From the NCBI GenBank assembly GCA_964518405.1, contig CAZFGB010000216.1:10487-74486 (forward strand): a stretch of DNA of 64,000 bases, written 5' to 3'. The translations under genes were made by a program, and so were the position numbers. The DNA is from VXNE01 sp964518405. Lineage in GTDB: Bacteria > Pseudomonadota > Gammaproteobacteria > Pseudomonadales > Azotimanducaceae. The notes under the pieces were generated by a model. That model was not told where the DNA came from, searched no databases, and worked only from the letters and a program-made list of their open reading frames with translations. Positions 42,164 through 50,496 of this stretch are shown piece after piece; positions within the stretch are counted from its first letter, which is position 1, and the number at the start of each line of letters is the position of its first letter.

Positions 42164-43885
42164 ATGGCTGACGTTCCCTCCCGCGTTCGCCGCCACGATA
42201 CCGCGCTGATCGGCGCCATCGGCCTGGTCGCCGCCTGCGGCCTGGTCTACGAGTACCTGCTCGCCCACTACGCCGGACGCATCCTCGGCGCCGTCGAACC
42301 GACGGTGTACGCGATGATCGGCCTGATGATCGTCGCCATGGGGTGCGGCGCCCTGGCGGCGCGCTGGATTTCTTCGATTTATCGGGGATTCGCCTGGCTC
42401 GAGCTCGGGATCGGCGTGCTCGGCGGCACATCCATTCTGCTGTTGTCCGGCGCGGTAGCGCTCGCGTACTCGCTCCCGGAGTGGCTGCGCGCGATCTACA
42501 ACCTGGACGCGGCCATCGTCGTCGATGGCGGCCTTGCCGCAATGCTGCTCGCGTCCGCCCGCGTCCTGCCGTTCGCGGTGGGATTCGCCATCGGATTCCT
42601 GATCGGCATGGAGATACCGCTCATTGCGCGCGTGCGCGAGCACATCCACCAACGACGGCTCGAACACAACCTGGGCGCCATGTACGGCGCGGACTACATC
42701 GGCGCCGGCATCGGCGCGGCCGTGTGGGTGGCGATCTGCCTGAAAATCCCGATCATCTACGCGGCGGTGGGCACCGCTGCGGTCAACACGCTGGTCGGCT
42801 TCGCGTTCCTGTGGATTTACCGGCGCCGCCTGCGCCCGTCCTCGCGGCTGTGGATCGGACACGCCCTGCTCGCCGGCCTGCTCGTCGTGCTGGCCGTGTT
42901 CGGCACGGAATGGACTACGCGGCTCGGCGACACGCTGTTCCAGGACCGCGTGGTCCACCAGTTGCAGACCCCCTATCAGAACGCCGTGATCACCAAGCGG
43001 CACGTCGCCCGCGGCAAGCCGGATGTCCTGAGCCTGTACCTCAACGGCCGGCTGCAGTTCGCGTCCAACGACGAGCGCATCTATCACGCCTACCTCACCG
43101 CGCCGGCCATGCTGGCCACCTACCGGCGCGAGCGTCTGCTGGTCCTCGGCGGCGGCGATGGACTGGCGCTTCGCGACCTGCTCCGGTGGAACCCGGATTC
43201 GGTCACCCTGATCGACATCGATCCAGAGCTCGTGAGGCTTTTTTCCGGCGAGGATCCGGACGCGCCCGCCTGGCTGGGCCGGGCCTTGGTCGAACTCAAC
43301 GAGAACGCGTTCGCCGATCCGCGCGTCACCGTCATTCAGGCCGACGCGTTCATCGAAGTCGAGCGGCTTGCCGCGGAAGGCGAGAGCTTCGACGTCGTGT
43401 TGGCCGACTTGCCGGACCCGGGCCACCCCGACCTGAACCGGCTCTACAGCGACTACTTCTACGGACGGATCGGCCAGTTGCTATCGCCCGATGGGGTTCT
43501 CGCCATCCAGTCGACGTCGCCCTTCCACGCCAAGGCCGCCTTCCTCTCGATCGGCAAGACGGTCTCCCACGTGGGTTTCGACACCGAGCAGTTTCACGCC
43601 AACGTGCCCAGTTTCGGAGAGTGGGGATGGACCATCGGCACGCTGCGCGGGAAACCCGCTTCGGAACGCATTGTGGAAGCCGACGCCGGCCCGACGCCCG
43701 ACGGTTGGCTCGACCGCGATCGGATCATGGCGGCCTTCGCCTTTTCCAACGACTACTACGACGCCCTCGGCGACATACGGATCAACCGGCTCGGCAGCCA
43801 CGTCGTCTACGGATACCACCAGCAGGCCTTGAGGGAATTCCGGGGCGTCTTCTTCGCCGGACGCTCTGGAAGCAGACCGCGTTAG
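42164..43885 (+). CDS. membrane-fused polyamine aminopropyltransferase
   Basis: A 573-residue protein. Residues 1-250 have six to eight membrane segments (GAIGLVAACGLVYEYLLAHY, TVYAMIGLMIVAMGCGALAA). Residues 270-520 are a spermidine synthase fold: LNGRLQFASNDERIYHAYL, LLVLGGGDGLALRDLL (decarboxylated AdoMet loop), VTLIDIDPELV and VVLADLPDPGHPDLNRLYS. Such fusions accompany speD and DUF350 in many bacteria. It likely transfers aminopropyl groups at the membrane. It closes the first half of the locus. Confidence 0.87.
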   Translation: MADVPSRVRRHDTALIGAIGLVAACGLVYEYLLAHYAGRILGAVEPTVYAMIGLMIVAMGCGALAARWISSIYRGFAWLELGIGVLGGTSILLLSGAVALAYSLPEWLRAIYNLDAAIVVDGGLAAMLLASARVLPFAVGFAIGFLIGMEIPLIARVREHIHQRRLEHNLGAMYGADYIGAGIGAAVWVAICLKIPIIYAAVGTAAVNTLVGFAFLWIYRRRLRPSSRLWIGHALLAGLLVVLAVFGTEWTTRLGDTLFQDRVVHQLQTPYQNAVITKRHVARGKPDVLSLYLNGRLQFASNDERIYHAYLTAPAMLATYRRERLLVLGGGDGLALRDLLRWNPDSVTLIDIDPELVRLFSGEDPDAPAWLGRALVELNENAFADPRVTVIQADAFIEVERLAAEGESFDVVLADLPDPGHPDLNRLYSDYFYGRIGQLLSPDGVLAIQSTSPFHAKAAFLSIGKTVSHVGFDTEQFHANVPSFGEWGWTIGTLRGKPASERIVEADAGPTPDGWLDRDRIMAAFAFSNDYYDALGDIRINRLGSHVVYGYHQQALREFRGVFFAGRSGSRPR

Positions 43886-43938
43886 TGCTTCTTGTAGATG
43901 ACGTCCGATCCAGACGCTTCAATTGATCCGCGATCGGA

Positions 43939-45735
43939 TTACGCAATCCGGGCCTCCAGGCCGTCGACGAAACCCAGCGACTGCATGTCGAACAGACGAC
44001 GGTAGTAGCCCTTCGGCCGGGTCATCAGGTCCGCGTGACTTCCCTCTTCCACGATCCGCCCGTTGTCGAAGACCAGGATCCGGTCCACGCCCCGGACCGT
44101 CGACAGGCGATGGGCCACGACGATAGCGGTACGTCCGCGCAAGAGGTTGGCCACGGCGTCCTGAATCAGGTGTTCCGTGATCGAGTCGAGACTCGACGTC
44201 GCTTCGTCCAGGATGAGAATCTGCGCATCCGCGAGGATGGCGCGCGCGATCGCAACCCGCTGCCGCTCGCCGCCGGAGAGTTTGACGCCGCGTTCCCCCA
44301 CCAGCGTGTCGTATCCCGCCGTCAGCCTGCGAATGAAGTCGTGCGCGTGCGCCTTCTTCGACGCCGCGGCCACTTCGTCGACGGATGCTTCGGGCCGTCC
44401 GTAGGCGATGTTCTCCCTGAGCGACCGGTGAAACAGGATAGGCTCTTGCGGCACCAGCGCGATGTGTCTGCGCAGGCTTTCCTGGGTGACCGCCGCGATA
44501 TCCTGGCCGTCGACAATGATGCGACCCGCATCCAGGTCGTAGAGCCGCTGGAGCAGCTTCAGAAACGTGCTCTTGCCCGAACCGGACTCGCCAACCAGCG
44601 CGATCTTCTCGCCCGCCGCGATTTCGAGGCGGAAGCCGTCGAAGATCGCTTTCGGCTGATTGGCATACCTGAAACCGACGTCTCGAAAACGAATCGTGCC
44701 CGCGCCCGGTGTGAATTCGGGGGCGTCGGGACGGTTCGCCACCTGCGGCACCGTCTTCGAGATCTTCACAAGATCGTCCAACTCGTTCACGGCCCGCTGC
44801 AGACTGCGTAGTTCCCAGCCGATTTCGCGCAGATACCCGTTGACGATGAAGTAGGCGGTGATGATGTACACCACATCGGCCAGCGCGGTCGCCCCGTCGG
44901 CCGCGCGGCCCAGCGCGATCATGAGCAACCCGCCGAGCATCGCGATGATGAGCACCGACTGCACGGCCACGGGGTCCATGCTGCGCGTCCAGGCGCGGCG
45001 CGCGCGACGCCGCCAATCCGACGACGCATCGTGCAGCAAGCGGTCTTCGCGCCTTTCCGCACCGAATGACTTCACCACGGAGTTGCAGGTGATCGAATCG
45101 GCCAGCACGCCGCCCATCTTCGTGTCCGCATCGTTCGAAAGCCGGTTCGCGGGCGCCACCCACGACAGGGACATCCAGATGCTGACGCCAACGAAAAGCA
45201 CGACGGAGACGGCGAAGTAGGTGCCCATCATCGGCTCGCGCAGGAACATCGACGTCGAGAGCGCGACGAGCAGGATCAATGTGGGGCCGAGTTGGACCAA
45301 CGTCACGTCGGCAAAGTCGTCATAGGCCCACATGCCGCGCGTGACCTTGCGAACCGTAGCCCCCGCGAACGCGTTCGCGTGCCAGTCCGCGCTGAACCGC
45401 TGCAGCGTGCGGAAACCATCCATGACGATCGCCTGCATGGCCTGCGAGGCGAAATACATCCACATGCGGAAATAGCCCTGCTGCACGACGCACACGAGGG
45501 CCAGGATTCCGAGGAGCCAGAAAGCAGAGGTCCATGCCTGCGAGAGGGCCGCGGGACCTTCGCCGATTCGCAACACCGCCGTCACCAGTTCCGCGGACCG
45601 GTCGGGAATCTGCACTTCGAGCAGGATGCTCAGCAACACGCCGGCAATCGTCAGGGCGAACTTCGCCGGCTGTTGCCGCCAATATCTCCACACGAAAAGG
45701 AAGACCTCGGTAAACGAGACCGCACGGTCGAACAT
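43939..45735 (-). CDS. ABC exporter, fused permease and ATPase
   Basis: A 598-residue half-transporter of the MsbA/multidrug type. Six membrane helices occupy residues 1-330. The nucleotide-binding domain has Walker A LVGESGSGKSTFL near residue 385, Q-loop LVPQEPILFH, signature LSGGERQRVAIARA, Walker B ILILDEATSSLDS and H-loop VVAHRLSTV. Works as a homodimer or with another half. Substrate not deducible. It sits inverted between the two halves of the polyamine/PspA locus. Confidence 0.92.
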   Translation of the reverse strand: MFDRAVSFTEVFLFVWRYWRQQPAKFALTIAGVLLSILLEVQIPDRSAELVTAVLRIGEGPAALSQAWTSAFWLLGILALVCVVQQGYFRMWMYFASQAMQAIVMDGFRTLQRFSADWHANAFAGATVRKVTRGMWAYDDFADVTLVQLGPTLILLVALSTSMFLREPMMGTYFAVSVVLFVGVSIWMSLSWVAPANRLSNDADTKMGGVLADSITCNSVVKSFGAERREDRLLHDASSDWRRRARRAWTRSMDPVAVQSVLIIAMLGGLLMIALGRAADGATALADVVYIITAYFIVNGYLREIGWELRSLQRAVNELDDLVKISKTVPQVANRPDAPEFTPGAGTIRFRDVGFRYANQPKAIFDGFRLEIAAGEKIALVGESGSGKSTFLKLLQRLYDLDAGRIIVDGQDIAAVTQESLRRHIALVPQEPILFHRSLRENIAYGRPEASVDEVAAASKKAHAHDFIRRLTAGYDTLVGERGVKLSGGERQRVAIARAILADAQILILDEATSSLDSITEHLIQDAVANLLRGRTAIVVAHRLSTVRGVDRILVFDNGRIVEEGSHADLMTRPKGYYRRLFDMQSLGFVDGLEARIA

Positions 45736-45883
45736 CGGCCCTCTCCAGTGCCAGCACGGCCAAGCCCCGGGGCGCGAGAGCGCGCCCGCCGGGCAGCCGA
45801 ATGCGAGAAGCGGCGATAATTGTCATTTCGCTCCCGAAGTCAAGCCCGATTCCGCACCGCGGTCGGCACTGCGGCCGCGCGCA

Positions 45884-45911
45884 TTGCCACCTCGCCAAGA
45901 TTACGTACAAT
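45884..45911 (+). promoter_or_regulatory. predicted promoter of the Phd/ParE pair
   Basis: TTGCCA (45884-45889), 16-nt spacer, TACAAT (45906-45911). Transcript start would be about 27-33 nt before the antitoxin ATG, so unlike the two leaderless TA promoters this one leaves a short 5' UTR. Confidence 0.5.
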
Positions 45912-45950
45912 CAGATCGAATTCGGACCGATAACGGGTCGCCCCATGGCG

Positions 45951-46220
45951 ATGTCAATTGTGAGCCTGACCGAATTCAAGGCCAAGGCTGCGCAGATGCT
46001 TGCAGACATGAAGTCCTCCGAAAAAGTGGTTGTCCTAACGCAACGCGGTACAGCCAGCGCCGTAGTTCAAGACTTCGAGTCGCATCAGCGACTACAGGAC
46101 GCGTTGCTGATGCTGAAACTGATGGTCCAGGGCGAGATGGACCTATCGGCAGGACGCACCACGCCCCAAGACGCGGTTTTCCGAGACATCAAGGGACGGT
46201 TGACGGATAGCGATGGCTGA
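45951..46220 (+). CDS. Phd/YefM-type antitoxin
   Basis: An 89-residue antitoxin: SIVSLTEFKAKAAQMLADMK followed by SEKVVVLTQRGTASAVVQDF is the Phd/YefM fold. A helical C-terminus (MLKLMVQGEMDLSAGRT) binds the toxin. An ATG two codons upstream (45945) is also possible. It overlaps the toxin by 8 nt. Confidence 0.85.
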   Translation: MSIVSLTEFKAKAAQMLADMKSSEKVVVLTQRGTASAVVQDFESHQRLQDALLMLKLMVQGEMDLSAGRTTPQDAVFRDIKGRLTDSDG

Positions 46221-46536
46221 CCGTCTAGTCCGGTGGACTGACGCTGCGAGACTCGACCTTGAACAGATTGTCCAATTCGTCGACGAGGACAGTCCGTCGA
46301 ATGCGCTTGCGGTACTCGAACGAATAGAACATCGCTCCCAAACGCTCCATGCCATGCCCCAGCGGGGGCGCATAGTTCCAGAGCTGAGAGCCGCGGGCGT
46401 GCAGACGTACAGGGAATTGGCCGAAGGTCCGTGGCGCGTCGTCTATCGGTACGATGCCCGCCACGTCTACGTCATCGCCGTACTCGACGCCCGGCGCGAC
46501 CTGTCCAGTCTGCTGTTGGAACGGCTGGCGCGTTGA
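46213..46536 (+). CDS. parE: RelE/ParE-superfamily toxin
   Basis: A 107-residue ParE-like protein: RWTDAARLDLEQIVQFVDED, MPQRGRIVPELRAAG, then TYRELAEGPWRVVYRYDARH and VIAVLDARRDLSSLLLERL. The RELxxGPWRVVYR and VLDARRDL strands are the family signature. ParE-type toxins act on gyrase; the RelE type on ribosome-bound mRNA; the two cannot be told apart here. The pair splits the polyamine/PspA locus. Confidence 0.85.
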   Translation: MADRLVRWTDAARLDLEQIVQFVDEDSPSNALAVLERIEHRSQTLHAMPQRGRIVPELRAAGVQTYRELAEGPWRVVYRYDARHVYVIAVLDARRDLSSLLLERLAR

Positions 46537-46611
46537 TCGGGACGAGTCGGAACTTCAGGTAAATCCCGACAGCCGCCTCGACCAAACCGTTCAGCCGTTC
46601 AACGAGCCCTC

Positions 46612-46640
46612 TTGACCGATGACATAATATGTCATAGGGT
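46612..46640 (+). promoter_or_regulatory. promoter with a 17-bp palindromic operator for the DUF2170-PspA operon
   Basis: TTGACC (46612-46617), a 17-nt spacer, and TAGGGT (46635-46640). The spacer contains ATGACATAATATGTCAT (46619-46635), two perfect 8-base arms around a single A. A repressor binding there would block polymerase. A 12-of-13 match to its core (GGCATAATATGTC) overlaps the speD start codon at 39822-39834. Confidence 0.6.
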
Positions 46641-46707
46641 GCGCTGAACACGTTTCCGCGCCGACGCGCGCGGCAACGTCAACGAACCGGACATTGGGAG
46701 ATACGCG

Positions 46708-47109
46708 ATGACCCTGGACGAGCTTGCCTTCCGCCTGAATGACTTCAACGGCGAGGAAGGCACAACCTTCGACGCGCTCGTGACGGAGCAAGATATCCTG
46801 GAGGTCACCTGCTCGAACAACGACGAATTTCCCATCCACGTCACCAGGACGGACACGCAGATCCTCGCGGTGACGCCCCTGTTCAATATTTCCGAGGTCC
46901 AGCCGGACAAACTCGACGAACTGAACGCGATATTCCTGCGCCTGAGCCCCGCCGTGCCGCTGTCATCCATCGGCCTGCAGGGAGACACCTACATTCTTTT
47001 CGGCGCCATGGCGCTGTCCACCCGGTTCGAGGTGATCGCGCACGAACTCGAGGTGCAGGCGGAAAACACCATCGACGTGCTCGAAACCGTGGAGCACCTG
47101 CTGGCCTGA
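46708..47109 (+). CDS. DUF2170 protein (YjfI-like)
   Basis: A 133-residue cytoplasmic protein of the DUF2170/YjfI family, which in E. coli precedes the PspA-like yjfJ: LDELAFRLNDFNGEEGTTFD, VTCSNNDEFPIHVTRTDTQI, DKLDELNAIFLRLSPAVPLS, then IGLQGDTYILFGAM and STRFEVIAHELEVQAENTID. GGGAG precedes the ATG. It begins the second half of the locus under the palindromic promoter; role unknown. Confidence 0.87.
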   Translation: MTLDELAFRLNDFNGEEGTTFDALVTEQDILEVTCSNNDEFPIHVTRTDTQILAVTPLFNISEVQPDKLDELNAIFLRLSPAVPLSSIGLQGDTYILFGAMALSTRFEVIAHELEVQAENTIDVLETVEHLLA

Positions 47110-47165
47110 AACCGATTCAAGGGGACGGAAACCGAAGCAACAGCAACTTAAGAGAGGCAATCAAC

Positions 47166-47861
47166 ATGGGTGTGCTAAAGGACTTGATGCAGGCGGTGAG
47201 AGGCGGCGCCAACGAACTCGGCGAGGCCATCGTGGACGCGAATGCGATCCGCATTCTCGAGCAGGAGATTCGCGATGCCGAGTCGGCGATCAGCAGCGCG
47301 AAACAGAGCCTGACCCGCATGAAGAGTTCCGAGATTCGCCTCAAGCGGGACTTGTCCACGCTGGGCGCGGACATCGCCGACTATGAGCAGAAAGCGATCT
47401 CGGCCCTGAACGCCGGCGAGGAGGCGCTCGCCGGGGAGGTCGCCGAACGCATCGCCGAGCTGGAAGGGGACCGCGACGACAAGGCCGGCGAACAGGCGGC
47501 GCTCAATGCCGAGGTCAACAAGATCCACGCCATGATCAAGGCCCGCGAGCGGACCATCCAGAAAAACAAGCGCGAACTGGACAAGGTGCGCACGGTGCAG
47601 GAGTTGCAGCGCGCCACGGAAAGCGTCTCGCGCAACTTCGCGGCTACGGGATCGAAGGGCCATCGGGTGTCCCAGGCGCTCGACCGGGTCAAGGCCAAGC
47701 AGCAGAACTGGCAGGACCGCATGGAAGCCGGGGAATGGCTTGAGACGCAGGAAGGCGTCGATGACATCGATCAGAAACTGAAGGCCAAGGGCATCGGCGC
47801 CTCCGGCTCATCGGGCGGATCGGACGTGCTGGCGCGACTGAAAGCCAGGCAATCGGGCTGA
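47166..47861 (+). CDS. PspA/IM30 (Vipp1) family protein
   Basis: A 231-residue ESCRT-III-like coiled-coil protein: MGVLKDLMQAVRGGANELG is the amphipathic membrane-binding helix, followed by long charged heptads (LEQEIRDAESAISSAKQSLT ... ERTIQKNKRELDKVRTVQEL). The short tail ASGSSGGSDVLARLKARQSG is like YjfJ. It forms rods on stressed membranes. It lies 56 nt after DUF2170 and has an AGAGAGG ribosome binding site. Confidence 0.9.
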   Translation: MGVLKDLMQAVRGGANELGEAIVDANAIRILEQEIRDAESAISSAKQSLTRMKSSEIRLKRDLSTLGADIADYEQKAISALNAGEEALAGEVAERIAELEGDRDDKAGEQAALNAEVNKIHAMIKARERTIQKNKRELDKVRTVQELQRATESVSRNFAATGSKGHRVSQALDRVKAKQQNWQDRMEAGEWLETQEGVDDIDQKLKAKGIGASGSSGGSDVLARLKARQSG

Positions 47862-47867
47862 CCCACC

Positions 47868-48515
47868 TTGCTTCGGAAAATACTGAGGAGCCGTTTCGGC
47901 AAGCGCGACGACGACGCGCCGCGACAACTGTCCGGTCCCGGCGATCTCGCGACCGGCGACCTCCTGACCTTCAAGCACCGGCTGCTCCTGCCGCCTGCGG
48001 TGCAGGGACAGACGTTCGAGGTCAGCGCGGTGGGCGCATATCACTTCGAGGATGGTCTCTATGCCGAACTCACTCTGGACGGGACCGGCGGAGACCGGTT
48101 CTACCTCGGCTTCGACGCCAACGACGCCAGCGAGATATCCCTTTCTCGATCGGTGCCCCGGGCGGATGTGTTGCGGCTGTTCGACGAGGATGCGTTCGCC
48201 GCGCTGTGGGACGAGGACTTCGCCGAACTCGAGGTGATGGACGCCCTTCCCCGGTACGAGGGCTGGATCGCGAATCGGTACGCCCAGACGAAAAAATGGG
48301 CCGAGGGCTACTACTACGACCGCGATTGCCGGGGCGAGACGCCGTCGCTGCTGCGGGACGACGACGCCGAGGAACTGCGTTGCCATGAATGCGAGGACGA
48401 CACCGGACGCTACGGCCTCTCCATCGAGGTCTCGGCCGACGGCGGGACGGAAGTGTTCGCGGAAGTGAACTGCCCGCCGGATGTGATCGAATCGATGTGG
48501 CCGGGCGAGGGATGA
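47868..48515 (+). CDS. DUF2491 protein (YjfK-like)
   Basis: A 215-residue protein from TTG 47868: MLRKILRSRFGKRDDDAPRQ, then LLLPPAVQGQTFEVSAVGAY, FYLGFDANDASEISLSRSVP, DRVLRLFDE-like ADVLRLFDEDAFAALWDEDF, matching DUF2491/YjfK. The start is 6 nt after the pspA stop, without a strong ribosome binding site, so translation is probably coupled. Function unknown; always seen with PspA-like YjfJ. Confidence 0.85.
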   Translation: MLRKILRSRFGKRDDDAPRQLSGPGDLATGDLLTFKHRLLLPPAVQGQTFEVSAVGAYHFEDGLYAELTLDGTGGDRFYLGFDANDASEISLSRSVPRADVLRLFDEDAFAALWDEDFAELEVMDALPRYEGWIANRYAQTKKWAEGYYYDRDCRGETPSLLRDDDAEELRCHECEDDTGRYGLSIEVSADGGTEVFAEVNCPPDVIESMWPGEG

Positions 48516-48853
48516 GAGCTTCTTCGCGACGCGCAAATAGCGAATCGCAATCCGGACGGTTCCAAGCTGAACGGCGGGCGCTCAAAAAGATCCAGGTTCA
48601 CTTCGAGTTCCGCCAGTCGCTGCTGCGCAAGGTGCGGCTCGCCGCCGCCGCAGAGGATCTGAGCTATTCCGACTACGTGAGAAAACTCGTCGGGCTGCCT
48701 TTCTCCAAGATCCAGCGCCCCCGCATCAGCCTGTCCTTCAGCGATGCGGACCTGCGCATCCTGGCCGAGCGCTATGCCAAGCCGAGCGCCGAACCTCAGG
48801 TTCTGAAACGTTGCGTACTGGAAGAGATCACGACTCACCTGGACGACGTGTAA
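48512..48853 (+). CDS. small basic protein with RHH-like segment, PspA locus
   Basis: A 113-residue protein whose ATG overlaps the DUF2491 stop (ATGA). The first 25 residues are basic and probably disordered. Then KIQVHFEFRQSLLRKVRLAA and AEDLSYSDYVRKLVGLPFSK look like a strand and two helices of a ribbon-helix-helix. If so it may be the repressor for the 46619-46635 palindrome; that is inference. No family recognised with certainty. Confidence 0.65.
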   Translation: MRASSRRANSESQSGRFQAERRALKKIQVHFEFRQSLLRKVRLAAAAEDLSYSDYVRKLVGLPFSKIQRPRISLSFSDADLRILAERYAKPSAEPQVLKRCVLEEITTHLDDV

Positions 48854-49025
48854 GCCATCGCTCGTCTTCTACATTGCCGCTTGCACGGCGGGGGCCGGGC
48901 GGAAGACTCCACCCGCCAGGCTCCCGCGCCACAAACAGCCAGACAGCTCGCCGCGTTGAAGCGGTCGGCACCGCCCTGATAGGCTTTCCAGCGATGCGAT
49001 TGCCGCTATAGCCCCTACCCGCCCG

Positions 49026-50117
49026 ATGCTCTGGCGACTCCTGCGCCGACGGCGATACCTGCGTTTCACCCGTTACGTGGCGGGTGCGATCAAGCGGCGC
49101 CTCTATTTCACCGCCGCCATGTTCGCGGGACTGTTCTGCCTGCACGTGCTGGCGATGATGGTGTTCGAGGGGATGACCCTCGGCGATGCCGCCTGGCTCA
49201 CCATGACTACGGCGACAACCGTCGGCTACGGAGACGCCTCTGCGGTCACGCCCGCCGGGCGATTGGCCACCGTGGTCTGCATCTACGTCTTTGGAACTTT
49301 CCTGCTGGCGCAGATCGCCACGTATGTATTCGACTATCGGGCGCTGCAGCGGGATCGCCGGCGGCGCGGAGAAATCAGGTGGAGCAACATGAAAGATCAT
49401 CTGCTGGTAATCAACGTCCCGTCTCAGGACGCCGAGAACTATCTGCCCCGGTTGGTGGACCACGTCAGGCGCGCGCCTCGCCTCGGCGATATTCCGATAC
49501 AACTGCTGACGCCCGACTTCGCGGACGGCTTGAGCAACGATCTCGTCGATGCCGGCGTCACGCTGTACAACGCCATGGCCGAGAACTCCGAGAATCTGGC
49601 CGCGGCCAACGTCAGCCACGCGCGTTGCGTCATCATCATCGCCGACGAGATCTACGATCCCCGGTCGGATGCGCACACCTACGACATTCTCGGCCGCATC
49701 CGGGAGATCGGAACGCGCGCCACCATCGTGGCCGAAGTGGTGGAGGACGCCAACCGCCAACGCATCCTCGAAGCCGGTGCGACCACCGTGATCCGGCCGA
49801 TCCGCGCTTACCCCGAATTCGTAGTGCGCGCGTTGACCGCGCCAGGGGTCGAACAGGTGCTGGAAACCATGTTCACCCACGAGGCCGGACGGCTGGCGCG
49901 TTTCGACGCGCAATTCGAGGGTCTCCGGTGGCGCGACGTGGTGGTGAACTTCGCCCGCGCCAACGCCGGCATTCCGATGGGCTACTTCGACCAGCGCGGC
50001 GTACACACGAATCCCGCTCCGGACGAGGTCTGCAGCGGCAGCGGCATCATCACCCTGATCAACGACAGCCTCAACGTGACTCAACCGCTGGTGCAGTCCT
50101 GCCTTCAGGCATCCTGA
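49026..50117 (+). CDS. potassium channel with RCK/TrkA-N domain
   Basis: A 363-residue 2-TM channel. TM1 is LYFTAAMFAGLFCLHVLAMM, then the pore loop with filter TTATTVGYGDASAVTPAGRL, then TM2 VVCIYVFGTFLLAQIATYVF. The cytoplasmic part starts MKDHLLVINVPSQDAENYLP and has a Rossmann-like RCK fold. The filter TVGYGD indicates K+ selectivity. In comparable loci such channels accompany PspA, DUF350 and aminopropyltransferases. Confidence 0.9.
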   Translation: MLWRLLRRRRYLRFTRYVAGAIKRRLYFTAAMFAGLFCLHVLAMMVFEGMTLGDAAWLTMTTATTVGYGDASAVTPAGRLATVVCIYVFGTFLLAQIATYVFDYRALQRDRRRRGEIRWSNMKDHLLVINVPSQDAENYLPRLVDHVRRAPRLGDIPIQLLTPDFADGLSNDLVDAGVTLYNAMAENSENLAAANVSHARCVIIIADEIYDPRSDAHTYDILGRIREIGTRATIVAEVVEDANRQRILEAGATTVIRPIRAYPEFVVRALTAPGVEQVLETMFTHEAGRLARFDAQFEGLRWRDVVVNFARANAGIPMGYFDQRGVHTNPAPDEVCSGSGIITLINDSLNVTQPLVQSCLQAS

Positions 50118-50139
50118 CGCCGGACTTAGGGGGCACACC

Positions 50140-50496
50140 ATGTCTCAATTCAGCCTTGTCGGAACCAAGTTCATGCTTTCCGCGCAGGACATGGACCGGG
50201 CTGTCGCGTTCTACAGCGACGTGATCGGACTCGACGTGAAGGAAACCTCGCCATGGTGGAGCGAGTTGACCTGCGGCACGGCAATCATCGCGCTGCACGG
50301 CGGTGGCACCGGAGAGTTCCGGCGCACCGGTCTCTCGTTCACGGTCGATGACATACAAGCCGCGTGCACGGCGGTAGCCAGTGGCGGCGGGAGCATCCGG
50401 TCCGGTCCAGAGGATCGCGGCGACGAAGGCATCTATCTCGCCGAACTCACCGATCCGGAGGGCAACGGATTCATGATGAGCCAGGACAAGGCGTGA
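50140..50496 (+). CDS. VOC-family (glyoxalase-like) protein
   Basis: A 118-residue VOC fold: KFMLSAQDMDRAVAFYSDVI, VKETSPWWSELTCGTAIIAL, RTGLSFTVDDIQAACTAVAS, then AELTDPEGNGFMMSQDKA with the final metal-site Glu region (DPEGNGF). Could be a dioxygenase, glyoxalase or resistance-type protein. The stop overlaps recQ (GTGA), 22 nt after the channel gene. Confidence 0.82.
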   Translation: MSQFSLVGTKFMLSAQDMDRAVAFYSDVIGLDVKETSPWWSELTCGTAIIALHGGGTGEFRRTGLSFTVDDIQAACTAVASGGGSIRSGPEDRGDEGIYLAELTDPEGNGFMMSQDKA

